Source of the DNA: Tubiluchus corallicola
Taxonomy: Eukaryota; Priapulida; Priapulimorpha; Priapulimorphida; Tubiluchidae
Length of the DNA stretch: 64,000 bases
Direction: 5' to 3'
Assembly: GCA_030141605.1 (NCBI GenBank)
Contig: JAQGDQ010000027.1
Span: forward strand, 361,812 to 425,811
Numbering within the stretch: position 1 is the first letter of the stretch; each line of letters opens with the position of its first letter. Under the pieces are notes generated by a model, which saw only the letters and a list, made by a program, of their open reading frames with translations, ran no database searches and was not told the origin of the DNA. Position numbers and translations under genes: made by a program. Of the stretch, positions 24,589 to 35,238 are shown piece after piece.

Positions 24589-25739
24589 TTAACTGCATTT
24601 CTGATTTGCAGATAAACTTTACATTGCCAAAATACTTGCTGAATGTCAAATTTCTAGTAAGAACTAATTGTCGTGTTTGATATGTGATGTTTATGGTAAA
24701 TTCCAAAAAAATCTTAAACCGTTTATTATCCGTACACTTATGTGCTTAAATAACACGTATGAAATTGTAAAGGATATGTTATTTAATTAAAAGTTAAAAC
24801 ACCATCTCAAATTACCAAGTAAATCACCCTAGAATCTTTAGCACTTTGCGAAAAACCACCTGGCAAATCAAAAGCAACTTGGATAGCTAAGATAAAAAAA
24901 ATGTTTAAGTGTTTCAATCAAATCTTGGCTTTAGGAGCAGAAGAAGTTATGCTGCTAGCTGCAGATAGGAGAGAGTGGAGTGCTGTAATAAAATTTAATT
25001 ATTATGTCTAACAACAGACAGAGTGAGAATTTGATGATGACGATAAATGATAAAATATAATTTCCATTCAGAGTTAGACCTTATATTATCATAATGCTTT
25101 CTAAGTGTCAAATTTCGTGTAAGAAAATTTTTTTATTATGTGCACAATGGCTATGATTGTAAATTCCACAGTATCCTGTAATTATTATTATCACCATATT
25201 CATGTTCTTTAATAATACATATGAAATGGTAATGCAATTTCCAAATTCTTGTGTGTAGAATATTAGAAACAGGGCAAAATAATTTGCATACAGGTCAGCA
25301 AGTATTTGTTGTTCAAATTTATACGTAAGTTTAGCAAGTTCTAATTTATATATATATCTTTACCACGTTTTTACTATAGTTGCAGTATATGACAATCACG
25401 CCTAAATTAACTGAAAGAAATAAATTCACAAAGCTGTTCCACATAGCAATACAAAAGCACTCTAGTAGTGTAGTTACTGATTTTGCCCGTTCTTGTTCCT
25501 GGGTCACTACTAGTACATATGGAAGCCCACACGTAACTTCCTATTCATCCCTCGTAATATGTAGTAGTCAAGTGTCTATCTGTGAGCGTTTTGGAGTTAT
25601 AAGCCTCCAAAGTGCATACTCCTAAGCACTATTTTGTGACATTTTAGTGTCCTGGTTCAATGGGCCAAAATGCAAAATTTTATAAAAATGCCCAAAGCGC
25701 TGTAAAAATGGTCCAAAACATCATTCCCGAACGTTTGGC
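24589..25739 (+). other. AlaRS 3' region with a diverged internal duplication
   Basis: No gene is seen. Two segments resemble each other in order: about 24625-24785 and 25090-25240 both contain a gtgtcaaattt.tagtaagaa-like block, gtaaattcca, and ttaaataacacgtatgaaa versus ttaataatacatatgaaa. This points to an old direct duplication about 460 bp apart. An aataaaattt at about 24987 is a plausible polyadenylation signal. The open frame at 25380-25625 has no recognisable feature. Confidence 0.45.
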
Positions 25740-26815
25740 ATAATAAATTTAATAATTGTTTGATGTGATAGTTAAATATTCACAAGCAACAACAATTTAA
25801 TGCAAAGTATAATAAATTTAACAATCGTTTGATGTGATAGTTACATATACACAAGCAGTAAAAATTTAATGCAATGTATAACAAATTTAACAATTGTTTG
25901 ATGTGATTGTTAAATATACATAAGCAACAATAATTTAATGCAGAGCGTAAAAAATTTAACAATCGTTTGATGTGATAGTTAAATATACACAAGCAGTAAA
26001 AATTTAATGCAATGTATAACAAATTTAACAATTGTTTGATGTGATAGTTAAATGTACATAAGCAACAATAATTTAATGCAAAGCGATACAAATTTAACAA
26101 TTGTTTGATGTGATAGTTATCACAAGCAACAACAATTTAATGCAAAGTATATTAAATTTAATAATTGTATGATGTGATAGTTAAATATACACAAGCAACA
26201 ACAATTAAATGCAAAGTATAACAAATTTAACAATCGTTCGATGTGATGGTTAAATATACACAAGAAGTAAAAAGTTAATGCAATGTATAACAAATTTAAC
26301 AATTGTTTGATGTGATAGTTAAATATTCACAAGCAACAACAATTTAATGCAAAGTATAATAAATTTAACAATTGTTTGATGTGATAGTTAAATATTCACA
26401 AGCAACAACAAATTAATGCAAAGTATAATAAATTTAATAATTGTTTGATGTGATTCTTAAATATACATAAGCAACAATAATTTAATGCAAAGCGTAATAA
26501 ATTTAACAATTGTTTGATGTGATAGTTATCACAAGCAACAACAATTTAATGCAAAGTAAATTAAATTTAATAATTGTTTAATGTGATAGTTAAATATACA
26601 CAAGCAACAACAATTAAATGCAAAGTATAACAAATTTAACAATTGTTCGATGTGATAGTTAAATATACACAAGGAGTAAAAATTTGATGCATTGTATAAC
26701 AAATTTAACAATTGTTTGACGTGATAGTTAAATATACACAAGCAGTAAAAATTTAACACAAGGTACAATAAATTCAACAATTGTTTGCTCTGATAGTTAA
26801 ATATACATAAGCATA
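25740..26815. repeat. 69-bp minisatellite, about 16 units, with 414-bp higher-order period
   Basis: Each unit contains aatttaacaattgtttgatg then tgatagttaaatatacacaa and gcaacaacaatttaatgcaa. The spacing is 69 bases except for two units shortened by about 6-7 bases near 26117 and 26531. Units come in two subtypes (gcaacaacaat...aaagtata and gcagtaaaaat...aatgtata) that partly alternate. The block around 26050-26300 recurs at 26464-26715 with a 414-bp offset, including the short unit, so a multi-unit block was duplicated. Because 69 is a multiple of three, the minus strand stays open for long stretches with a 23-residue repeat. I regard this as a by-product, not a gene. Confidence 0.93.
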
Positions 26816-27082
26816 TAAGTTTCAAGTTATAATTTATTACAACCAATTTATTACATGGTATAATTTGTTTGTTACACCTAAGATCGAGCTGATTTTACAT
26901 AAAGTTTTTTGATTAGACTAAAACTTTTTCTACAACAATATTAAATGCAATGTAGGTAATAGTGGTCAGCTTCGTGAGCCTCTTTAATATACTGCCTGCT
27001 ATAATGTATCATTATTTAAAATTTTCCACAGCAGTATATGAAGCAGAGGACATCTCAATGTCTCACAGTGAAACTAGCTTAT

Positions 27083-30000
27083 CTAACAATCCATCTTATC
27101 TAGCTTATCTGAGCTAGATTCGGTGACTTTTCTGACCTTTCTGGCAGAGGTCTTCAATTTCGTCCAGGCATTTGAGAATTTGTACATTCTGACTGCTTTA
27201 TCAAGTCCCTGTTCTCCATCATGTCCCTCTTGCATTTTCGTTCTTCTAATTTGCAAGTATAAATCTTGTATTTGCTTCTCATTAAGTGTCACCACACCGT
27301 TCTTTGTAGGCACAGTGTTTTCTTCAATGCGTTTTCTTATTCCATCTGCACATAAACTTGTTAGATACAGCAGAGGTACGCCTTCTACTGTCTTTGTCGT
27401 ATACTCGTCCAGAACATTCACGTCATCCAGAGAGCAGTGCGGCATGGATTCATTTCTACAGCATTCTGATAGATATTGTAAAATACTACTGACACGATTA
27501 ACAGCATTTTCTTCACTCCACTGTTTCTCTTCAGAGATTTTCTTTACTTCATGAAGAAAAGCTGTTTTGATTAAATAGGAGTCTATCAGCTTGGTTGGTT
27601 GAAACATTAGAATATTAAGCAACCTTCCAATGTTGATGGTATCGATGATTTTGTCGAGACCTTCTTCATTAGATTGCAAAGGTTTTCCATAAAGTTCTTC
27701 TTGCATTAGGGTTTTTGTAAGACGCATCACTGTTTTTCGTGTTTCTGGCAAGTTCTGTATTATTCTGCTTTCTTCTTGGCTTGATGACAGTGTCCATAAA
27801 CTGTTGTCAACAATATTTTTAAAGGGCTTGCAAACGGCATGTAAATTAAAAGGTGGCAGATAGGAAGATTCTTGCAGTGTATGAGATGATGGTAAAGAAG
27901 TTGATGCTTTTGATTCACTGTCACAAATTTCAATAGCAGGTGAAAAGTCTATGGCGACTGGTAAAGCTTTGTAAAACTCTCCATGATAAACAGTGTTAAA
28001 CCTTAGGCAAACTTTGTTGTATTCGATGTTTACAAAGGAAAGGTTTTCCTCACTAGTGACCACAGCTGCCATAGCTTCACATGTAATGGGTATAAATTTA
28101 TCTTTAAGTGTGACTTGCAAATGCTTGCCATCACTGTGCTTAAAAATGCGTATAAGACCTGGAACATAGGTCTTGTCAATGGACACTCCATTACTGAACT
28201 TCCTTAAAACAACAAGGAAGTCATACTCATCTGGCAAACCAATTTTTGTGCCAGATGAAGAACTTCCTACTAATATAGGAGAACAAATAAACTTCTGCTT
28301 GATTTCGCCAATTTTCTGACAAACGGTCTCCATAACAGTTGACACTTTTTGTGTGACGTCATCATTCTCTAAAACTTTTGGAAGATTTCCCAAAAACTTT
28401 ATATCGAGTAGTCTAATTATTTTCTTACATCCTGCAATATCTTTTTCAGTAGGTGACAATGGTTCAAGTGTGCTTTCAAGCTTGTTGTGTATCTCAGATC
28501 TGGCACCTAATAAGTAGCCCACCGTTTCTTTATAGTCATCATTGAGTGTCATTACGTTCACTAAGCTTATGTACAATTCTAATGCTGTTAACCCTTTGTT
28601 ATTTGGCTGTTCAAGATACGAGAGAATGGAAGTTTTCTTTCCAATGCAGTGTTGCACTATACATTGTACGATGCCACTCTTACATCCAACATGGGTTTGT
28701 GCAGCTGCGTGTAGTGGCGTATCACCTTCATAATTGCAGATGCCTGGATCACTTCCGTTCTTTAGTAGAAGTTGAACCAGCTTTAAATTTTTCCTTTGGA
28801 CAGCATAGTGTAGAGCTGTATTGCCAAACACATCCCTTTTGTTTATAAAATTATGTAACTCTGATTGTGGTCCTTCTTCTGTAGCAGTTGACTGATTGTT
28901 GGAGTCAAGCATTTTTGATAAATGTCGCAGTAAGGCTTGTGTAGTTTCTTTGCTGCCAGCTTTAGATGCAGCTGTGAGAGCTGTCTGTTCATCTCGGTCA
29001 GCTATTGTGCTGTTAGCACCATGAGAAAGTAATAATTTAACAATTTCGTGATGCCCGTTAGCAGCTGCAATCATCAGAGCAGTCACACCGTATACGTCAG
29101 ATTCATTGCAATTAGTTCCACGTGACAGAAAACGTTCAACAGCTATTTTGACATTGTGCTTTGAAGCAAGCATGAGAATAGTCTGTTGTGTCTTATTATA
29201 CTTATACAAAAAGTCTTCAGTGTAAAATAAATTACGTTGCGAATGACGTACTAAAAATGTGTCACCAAGATGTGGGTCTGCATTGCCAAAGCATACTAGC
29301 ATGCTTGGGGCTTCCTCATCATTGTTATTTGCAGCAATTGAAAGTGGAGTCGCGCCGTCTTTGGTTTTGGCATTGCTGTCAGCACCAAAAGCCAGAAATT
29401 TCAACATGGCTGCATAATTGCCAGCTCGCGTAGCATACATGAGAGGCGTCCATCCATCCTCAGTACTGGCATTACAATCTGCGTTACTTCTAAGCAGCAA
29501 GTCAACCATTTGTTGGTTGTTATTTTTAGCTGCATACATAAGAGGTGTCCATCCATCTTTGGTACACACATTACAGTCTGCATTGCTACTGAGCAGCAAA
29601 TCAACCATTTGTTGGTTGTTATTCTTAGCGGCATACATAAGAGGCGTCCATCCGTCTTCGGTGCTGACATTACAATCAGCGCCGCTTCTGAGTAACAAGT
29701 GAACTGTGTGATGGTGGTCATTTTTAGCTGCGTGTAACAAAACAGTAAGTCCCTGCACATCAGCAACATCACAATCGGCACCATGAGCGAGTAACTGCGT
29801 TACTATGTCTCTTCTTCTTTCAAAAGCAGCTTCTTCAGCTTCTTTAGCTGCTTTCATGAGAGCAGTCTGTCCAACATTATCTCTGATACTGCAGTCAGCA
29901 CCACTAGAAAGTAAGAGTTCAACTACATTCATGTATCCTTGATAAGCTGCGTACATGAGGGCAGTCCGTCCAGTATTGTCACTGACATTGCAGTCAGCGC

Positions 30001-31171
30001 CACTAGAAAGTAAGACCTCAATGACATTTATGTGTCCCCTAAAAGCTGCTTCCATGAGAGCAGTCCAACCAATCATGTTTATTTCATTACAGTTAGCGCC
30101 ACTGGAAAGTAAAAGCTGAACTATGTTTACATGTCCATTAGCCGCTGCTTCCGTGAGAGCAGTCCGTCCATCGTTGTCACTGGCATTACAGTTCGCACAA
30201 CTGGAAAGTAAGAGCTCAACTATATTGACATGTCCTTTTAACGCTGCTTCCATGAGAGCAGTTCGTCCATTTTTGCCACTCATGTTGCAGCTAGCGCCGG
30301 CAGAAAGTAAGGGTCGAACTATATTTACGTATCCTTTTAAAGCTGCTTCCATGAGAGCAGTCTGTCCATTTTTGTCACTAACATTGCAGTTAGCACCTTT
30401 AGAAAGTAAAAGCTCAACTACATCCACGTGTTCGTTATAAGCTGCCCACATGAGAGCAGTCCGTCCTTTTTTGTCACTGATGTTGCAATCAGCGCCACTA
30501 GAAAGTAGGAGCTGAACTACATCTACGTGTCCATCAAAAGCTGCTTTTGTGAGAGCAGTCAAACCATACTTGTTACCAACATTGTAGTTAGCGCCACTAG
30601 AAAGTAAAAGTTTTGCTACATCAATGTGTCCTCTTGAAGCTGCTTTCATGAGAGCAGTCTCCCCAGCATTATTACTGATGCTGCAGTCAGCACCACTAGA
30701 AAGTAGAAGCTGAACTACATCCACGTGTCTCCGATCAGCTGCTTTCATGAGTGCAGTCTGTCCATCATAATTTTCACTAATATTACAATTAGTGCCGCTA
30801 GCAAGCAAGAGTTCTGCTACATCTTTGTGTCCATGGTGAGCTGCAAAAATGAGAGCCGTCCATCCAATATCATCTCTAACATTACAATTAGCGCCACTAG
30901 AAAGTAAGACCTTTGCTACGTTCATGTGTCCATTATAAGCTGCACACATAAGAGCAGTTATGCCATACTTATCGCTGACATTACAGTCAGCGCCACTAGA
31001 AAGCAAATGATGCACTGCATCTGTTTCTCCTTTCAAAGCTGCTTCAATGATAGCTGCTTGTCCTCTCCTGTCTTTTCTAGAATTACACTCAGCGCTCTCA
31101 GTGAGCAAAAGCTCATCATCAGGTGCTGTTTCCTGTAGTCTTCTATATTTAGATAGTGGCGCTTCCTCCAT
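27083..31171 (-). CDS. Ankyrin-repeat / cGAS-like (Mab-21) nucleotidyltransferase fusion, 1362 aa
   Basis: One uninterrupted exon. Residues 1-38 are a polar leader. About 24 ankyrin repeats of 33 residues (G-x-TALMxAAxxGHxxVVxLLLSSGADCN) run from about 39 to 870, with a degenerate stretch near 600-660. Residues about 930-1095 form a nucleotidyltransferase core: GSSSSGTKIGLPDEYD gives the G969-S970 helix-N-cap motif and metal ligands E982 and D984, and VAIDFSPAIE gives the third acidic residue, D1075. These match cGAS (GS, E-x-D, D). Residues about 1160-1265 resemble the Mab-21 helical lobe (SYLIKTAFLHEV near 1197, MPHCSLDDVNVL near 1242). No cGAS-type zinc insertion is seen. An in-frame stop upstream supports the ATG at 31171. 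By family, such enzymes make cyclic (oligo)nucleotide second messengers after ligand binding. The ankyrin array suggests protein recognition in the cytoplasm. Activity and ligand are inference. Repeats 15 and 16 are nearly identical, a sign of recent duplication. Confidence 0.85.
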   Translation of the reverse strand: MEEAPLSKYRRLQETAPDDELLLTESAECNSRKDRRGQAAIIEAALKGETDAVHHLLSSGADCNVSDKYGITALMCAAYNGHMNVAKVLLSSGANCNVRDDIGWTALIFAAHHGHKDVAELLLASGTNCNISENYDGQTALMKAADRRHVDVVQLLLSSGADCSISNNAGETALMKAASRGHIDVAKLLLSSGANYNVGNKYGLTALTKAAFDGHVDVVQLLLSSGADCNISDKKGRTALMWAAYNEHVDVVELLLSKGANCNVSDKNGQTALMEAALKGYVNIVRPLLSAGASCNMSGKNGRTALMEAALKGHVNIVELLLSSCANCNASDNDGRTALTEAAANGHVNIVQLLLSSGANCNEINMIGWTALMEAAFRGHINVIEVLLSSGADCNVSDNTGRTALMYAAYQGYMNVVELLLSSGADCSIRDNVGQTALMKAAKEAEEAAFERRRDIVTQLLAHGADCDVADVQGLTVLLHAAKNDHHHTVHLLLRSGADCNVSTEDGWTPLMYAAKNNNQQMVDLLLSSNADCNVCTKDGWTPLMYAAKNNNQQMVDLLLRSNADCNASTEDGWTPLMYATRAGNYAAMLKFLAFGADSNAKTKDGATPLSIAANNNDEEAPSMLVCFGNADPHLGDTFLVRHSQRNLFYTEDFLYKYNKTQQTILMLASKHNVKIAVERFLSRGTNCNESDVYGVTALMIAAANGHHEIVKLLLSHGANSTIADRDEQTALTAASKAGSKETTQALLRHLSKMLDSNNQSTATEEGPQSELHNFINKRDVFGNTALHYAVQRKNLKLVQLLLKNGSDPGICNYEGDTPLHAAAQTHVGCKSGIVQCIVQHCIGKKTSILSYLEQPNNKGLTALELYISLVNVMTLNDDYKETVGYLLGARSEIHNKLESTLEPLSPTEKDIAGCKKIIRLLDIKFLGNLPKVLENDDVTQKVSTVMETVCQKIGEIKQKFICSPILVGSSSSGTKIGLPDEYDFLVVLRKFSNGVSIDKTYVPGLIRIFKHSDGKHLQVTLKDKFIPITCEAMAAVVTSEENLSFVNIEYNKVCLRFNTVYHGEFYKALPVAIDFSPAIEICDSESKASTSLPSSHTLQESSYLPPFNLHAVCKPFKNIVDNSLWTLSSSQEESRIIQNLPETRKTVMRLTKTLMQEELYGKPLQSNEEGLDKIIDTINIGRLLNILMFQPTKLIDSYLIKTAFLHEVKKISEEKQWSEENAVNRVSSILQYLSECCRNESMPHCSLDDVNVLDEYTTKTVEGVPLLYLTSLCADGIRKRIEENTVPTKNGVVTLNEKQIQDLYLQIRRTKMQEGHDGEQGLDKAVRMYKFSNAWTKLKTSARKVRKVTESSSDKLDKMDC

Positions 31172-31260
31172 CTTGTTCTGAGATAAGAATCACAACGTGT
31201 TGTGTGCCCAAACGTGATATTTCCCCGCAGGATAAGCTTCACAGTGCCACCTATAGAAAA
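31172..31260 (-). other. Probable 5' UTR part of the ANK-cGAS-like exon, with splice acceptor
   Basis: On the minus strand, ttttttctatag is followed by gtggcactgtgaag and about 80 bases later by the ATG at 31171. This is a plausible 3' splice site for a spliced leader or 5' UTR intron. The frame of the protein is closed by a TGA in this stretch, so it is untranslated. Confidence 0.4.
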
Positions 31261-31519
31261 AACGGGTATTATGAGTTTAACCGACCCAGTGTGAGTTTTT
31301 CATGATATTACAGTCGGAGTTTTTTATTATTCAAATCATTGTTTAGCAAACTAAATCATATCAGATGTATTTCTCAAACAAGAAGCAATATGACTAATCA
31401 AAAATCAACAGAAAAATCACTTCATCATCCATTCTTCATGTTCATCAACATGTACAATATTCCAGCATTGATCTCGCTTTGATTTCCTTCTTTTACAGAT
31501 ATTAAATATCACGAACGAT

Positions 31520-31577
31520 CAACAACAACAAAAGCAACAGCAGCAGCAGCAGCTCCAACAGCAGCAACAGCAGCAGC

Positions 31578-31613
<36 letters not shown>

Positions 31614-31628
31614 AATAATAATAATAAA
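31520..31628. repeat. CAG/CAA/AAT trinucleotide microsatellite
   Basis: Mixed caacag and cagcag units run into (caa)n and then (aat)n. The poly-glutamine frame on the + strand and poly-Cys/Tyr frame on the - strand have no coding context. Confidence 0.9.
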
Positions 31629-31879
31629 AGTAATAAAAAAAAATGATGAAGTAAAATATTACTTTATTTATTTCAATTGGCATTTCAAAAATTGTCGTTT
31701 TTAACTTTTGTCTGTCAGTTAGTTTAGAACCACCTGTCAAATTTCACAACGCTGGCATAAATAGATAGATGATAAAAGGGACGAATTCATCTTTTATTTG
31801 TAATCATCATCTACTAGCAAATGTAGCAAATCTAATGTGACAATTTTTTAAGTTCATGTGTCACTTTCCAACAACTTAC

Positions 31880-31962
31880 CAGCTGTATCACGATGCTGAC
31901 AGATTTGACAGTGAAGAAAAACAGCTTAGCTACGATTAGCAATTCTCAACTGACGAAGCAAC
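31880..31962 (-). other. Candidate non-coding exon upstream of the ANK-cGAS-like gene
   Basis: On the minus strand the segment is bordered by a tttttag acceptor and a CTG|GTAAGT donor. It has stops in all three frames, so if used it is untranslated or terminal. It could splice to the acceptor at about 31260. Confidence 0.4.
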
Positions 31963-32223
31963 CTAAAAACACAAAAGATGATAACGGTGCATCAATAATA
32001 ATACATTTTTTTACAATACAAAATAATATTGCATCTGAAATTTCATGAAATAACTCTTAAACATAGTCGAATAGGAATCTGAACCAGGTAAACACAGATA
32101 ACACAGAGTAAAAAACAAAACAGCCAATGAAACCTACCAATGTTAAATGATATAAAACAATTGAAACCCCGAAATCGAGATTTTTTGAAAGTCAGTGAGT
32201 TATAATATTTTGCAATCACTTAC

Positions 32224-32298
32224 CTGATGGAACTTGTTAATTAATATCAACACATCAGTCACGCTCACAGCTTCTCTGCGGTCTCTCTCGCAAAAAAA
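32224..32298 (-). other. Candidate exon upstream of the ANK-cGAS-like gene
   Basis: The borders are ttttttcag acceptor and CAG|GTAAGT donor. One frame is open across all 75 bases and reads FFCERDRREAVSVTDVLILI followed by NKFHQ. The 3' half resembles the exon at 33084-33150 (both end in ...aagtt.catc.g|gtaagt), suggesting an exon duplication. No family is recognised. Confidence 0.4.
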
Positions 32299-32715
32299 CT
32301 GAAAAAACAAAACTTATAATAGTGTGTTTTTGTGTCTCACGTCTCAAAGCCATGCATTCATGAGTCCTTCCCCAAAGGTATTCAAAATTCCTACACAGCA
32401 CAGTAGTCTTATTTTTAATGCGTACTTAAAGTTCTGTGATCAATCAGTAATTAAATACCAAAAAAAACGGTTAGTAAGACCTTCGAAAGCTCGAAATTCG
32501 ACAATATTTCGACTTCCTTAATGTTATTGCTGACCTCCAGTGTATGCAACCACTTGATACCAGGTGTCACTTGTGTCAGTGCAAAGGTGGTGGCAAACAA
32601 ACAGTAAATCACAGTTGATCAAAAAAGCCAGGAAACAGAAAAGTGAAAAATAATCACAAGGGATTTTGTCTTTGCGTGGAGAGTGCTACCCAAATGGATT
32701 TACTTAACAGTGCAA

Positions 32716-32900
32716 CCCCAAATTCATGCATTCCAAAATGCTAACCTAAATCTATGTGCTTAAAAGTTCTGCCCTAAATCTATATTTTCAAGAGTGCTGT
32801 CCCAAATCTGTGTATTCAAAGATGTCACAAATGTACATTTTCGAAAGTCCTACCCAAATCTATGTACTCAAAACTGTTGTCCTAAATCTGTATGCCCACG
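32716..32900 (+). repeat. 28-bp tandem repeat, about 7 units
   Basis: The motif ctaaatctatgtgcttaaaa and its variants recur with aaatct-type anchors at about 32720, 32748, 32776, 32804, 32829, 32856 and 32884, a spacing of 25-28 bases. It is non-coding and lies between two candidate upstream exons. Confidence 0.8.
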
Positions 32901-33083
32901 AGAGGCTGGTTCGACATAAAGGTAATCTTTTTAATGATCAATTTTTGGTCAATTATCAAACAGTAATTAGTAGCTAACCAATCTTAGTCAATCTAAACCA
33001 AAGTTACATGAAGGTTTATACTGGTAAAACTGGAAAACCACCAAAATTTGACATTTGTAAACAAACTTCTGTGACTGACTTAC

Positions 33084-33150
33084 CAGATGAAACTTGACAA
33101 CAGACAGTAGGCTTGACCACAGCTCCTGATTATCAGTTATGGTGAGAAAT
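33084..33150 (-). other. Candidate exon upstream of the ANK-cGAS-like gene
   Basis: The borders are tctttcag acceptor and CTG|GTAAGT donor. The frame that would run on into the exon at 32224-32298 is open in both and reads FLTITDNQELWSSLLSVVKF then HL here. If real, these exons either belong to a separate small gene or supply a leader that is closed by the stop in exon 31880-31962. Confidence 0.4.
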
Positions 33151-33439
33151 CTGAAAGATGAAAAAGTAATCTGAGCACTATGTATCTCCTCTTGCTAATT
33201 AGGCCTACTGTGAAGGCATAAACAAATGAGACATTTACATGCTTTAAAAATATTTACACAGATGTATTAAGTGTACTTTCGAAGGAATCTAAAACATTTA
33301 GCAAACCTTGAATAACTCCAGGAATCTTAAAGTCAATAAAGATAAAAACCAAACTGTACAAAACTCACAGATTATCTGATAGCTTATATAAAAGATAATT
33401 CTATCGTGTGTAAAGTAATAAACTGATTCTAGTGATGGA

Positions 33440-34360
33440 TACGTCAAAACTCATAAGTCTGCTGCACTGCTGCTGGAAAAAAAAATAATATGAGAAAAGT
33501 CTGGAAAACAATCAAAGAGATAACTAATTACAAACTCAGAAACTAATTTTCTCCTAATGAAATCTACGATAATCTATAAGATATAGTTCAAATATTAAAC
33601 AAATATTAGTAATATTAGACAAAATCTGGCAGATAAATTACAGCAAGCTAATACAAAATTTCATTCGTCTCTTCTTAATTCTATCCCAATTTTTTTATGT
33701 CCAGTAATAGAAAATGAGAGATATATTCTACAATTAATCAATTATATAGCTGTAAATCGCCAGGTCCTGAGATTATTCCTACATATTAATACAAAATAGC
33801 TGTTGATGCCATTACACCAATACTAATGATACTATTTAATAAATCTATTACAGAAGGAATTTTTTGTGATATTCTCAAACTCTAAAATAGTCCCAATCTA
33901 TAAATGAGAATGTGCAGGAAATTCATCCAATTATAGTCCTTTATCCTTAACTGCTATCTCCAATTGCAAATTTATTTGAAAAATTAATTTATATAAGGCT
34001 GGATAATTTCTTACTGAAAAGCAATGTAATGTCAGATTACCAGTTCGGATTAAGGAAACGTCACTCGACTGTTTTAGCCGTTTCTGAAATCACTAATAGA
34101 ATACTCTATAATGTTGATAAAAACATTTCATTTGTGCACATTTCTAAAATATTTTAGAAACATGATATTTTAATGCAGAAAATGGAATATTGCGGTGTAA
34201 GCGGACACTCCCGAAAATTGTTTATATCATATTTACAGAACCAGCAACAATATACATGTATCAGAAACATTAAGTCACAGCCAATGAATGTTACTAGTGG
34301 AGTGCCCCAAGGTTCTATATTAGGCCCCTTCCTATTTCTGCTCTATATAAATGACCTTGT
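33440..34360 (+). mobile_element. LINE, left part (interrupted by a Gypsy insertion)
   Basis: The sequence reads as a decayed CR1/jockey-like LINE: VWKTIKEITNYK near 33495, then CKSPGPEIIP near 33750, and the reverse-transcriptase box GVPQGSILGPFLFLLYINDL at 34296-34355. Several frameshifts and stops lie between these blocks. The element breaks off at 34360, where the LTR element begins, and continues at 39506. Confidence 0.8.
34356..34360. repeat. Target-site duplication CTTGT, left copy
   Basis: CTTGT directly precedes the left LTR and is repeated directly after the right LTR. Confidence 0.9.
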
Positions 34361-34544
34361 TGTTACACGCTACAATAATATTAGCAACCAGACAAATGCA
34401 TGCATAATAAAGTAGTATTTATTAAACTAATTATGAACTTAAACAAAGAAGATCAGAGCAGCATGACAGTCTAGAATGCAGAACCTTGCTAAGCAATCAC
34501 CAAGATCGTTGATTTACACAAACCATATCTATGGTATTGTTACA
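34361..34544 (-). repeat. Gypsy 3' LTR
   Basis: 184 bp, begins tgttacacgctacaataata on the + strand and ends tattgttaca. It is the 3' LTR because the element codes on the minus strand. It contains aataaagt on the + strand; the short size suggests a minimal U3/R/U5. Confidence 0.93.
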
Positions 34545-34562
34545 CCTTCCCTTCTTTAAAGT
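34545..34562 (-). promoter_or_regulatory. Polypurine tract of the Gypsy element
   Basis: On the minus strand ctttaaagaagggaagg lies directly before the TG of the 3' LTR. This is the expected place and composition for the plus-strand primer. Confidence 0.8.
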
Positions 34563-35238
34563 TGAAAACAAATTCTGTTAACTAAGTCAAGCTAAGTCAA
34601 GTTCATCTAGAATTTAGAAGTAGTATCAACTGTATTTGACAGTGTGCCTACTGGCAAGTAAATCAAGTGCTAATGAACTCAATGAATAATCCTGAATAAA
34701 GTAGTATACAAATATTACTAAAACTTAAAACAACTTTGAGCATCAAGAAATACATTAGGTACAACACTTCTTGTTTAGATTTCACAAACAACATTAATAC
34801 GAATTTAAGTTTTTCAATTTCAACAGTGAATTTCAAATGAATAACTTTTATTCTCAGTGAAAACCTAGACTTGAACTTCAAATCCATCAATAACTTCAAT
34901 AAATGAAATCAAAAGAGTAACTACATACTGTCACTCTATCTCTTAACAATGCAACATAGGCACATATTAAAATTAACTGGTTGTATCTAAACTTGTGCAA
35001 AAGTTGCAAAATGTAAAATGATAATACAGATCAATAAACTATAATACTGCAAGTAAATAAGTATAATGTTCTTAATTCTCATCGTTCCTAGCCACTAAAC
35101 AATTTGACAAACAAATTATTCATAATCATTTCAAAGTGTAAGACTACAAGTTCAATTATCCTCAAAAAACACAAAATTGGTCTCAAAATGAATACATGTA
35201 AATTTAAACATGTTTGCAAAAAAATCACTATACAGAGT

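Noticed and set aside
25740-26815. CRISPR array
   Set aside because: Units are contiguous with no unique spacers, and the genome is eukaryotic.
25780-26846. Long minus-strand frames with a 23-residue Cys/Leu-rich repeat
   Set aside because: They are translations of the 69-bp minisatellite; length multiple of three explains the openness.
29401-30440. Frames on both strands overlapping the ankyrin array
   Set aside because: Alternate-frame shadows of the tandem ankyrin codons; repetitive and without independent start or splice context.
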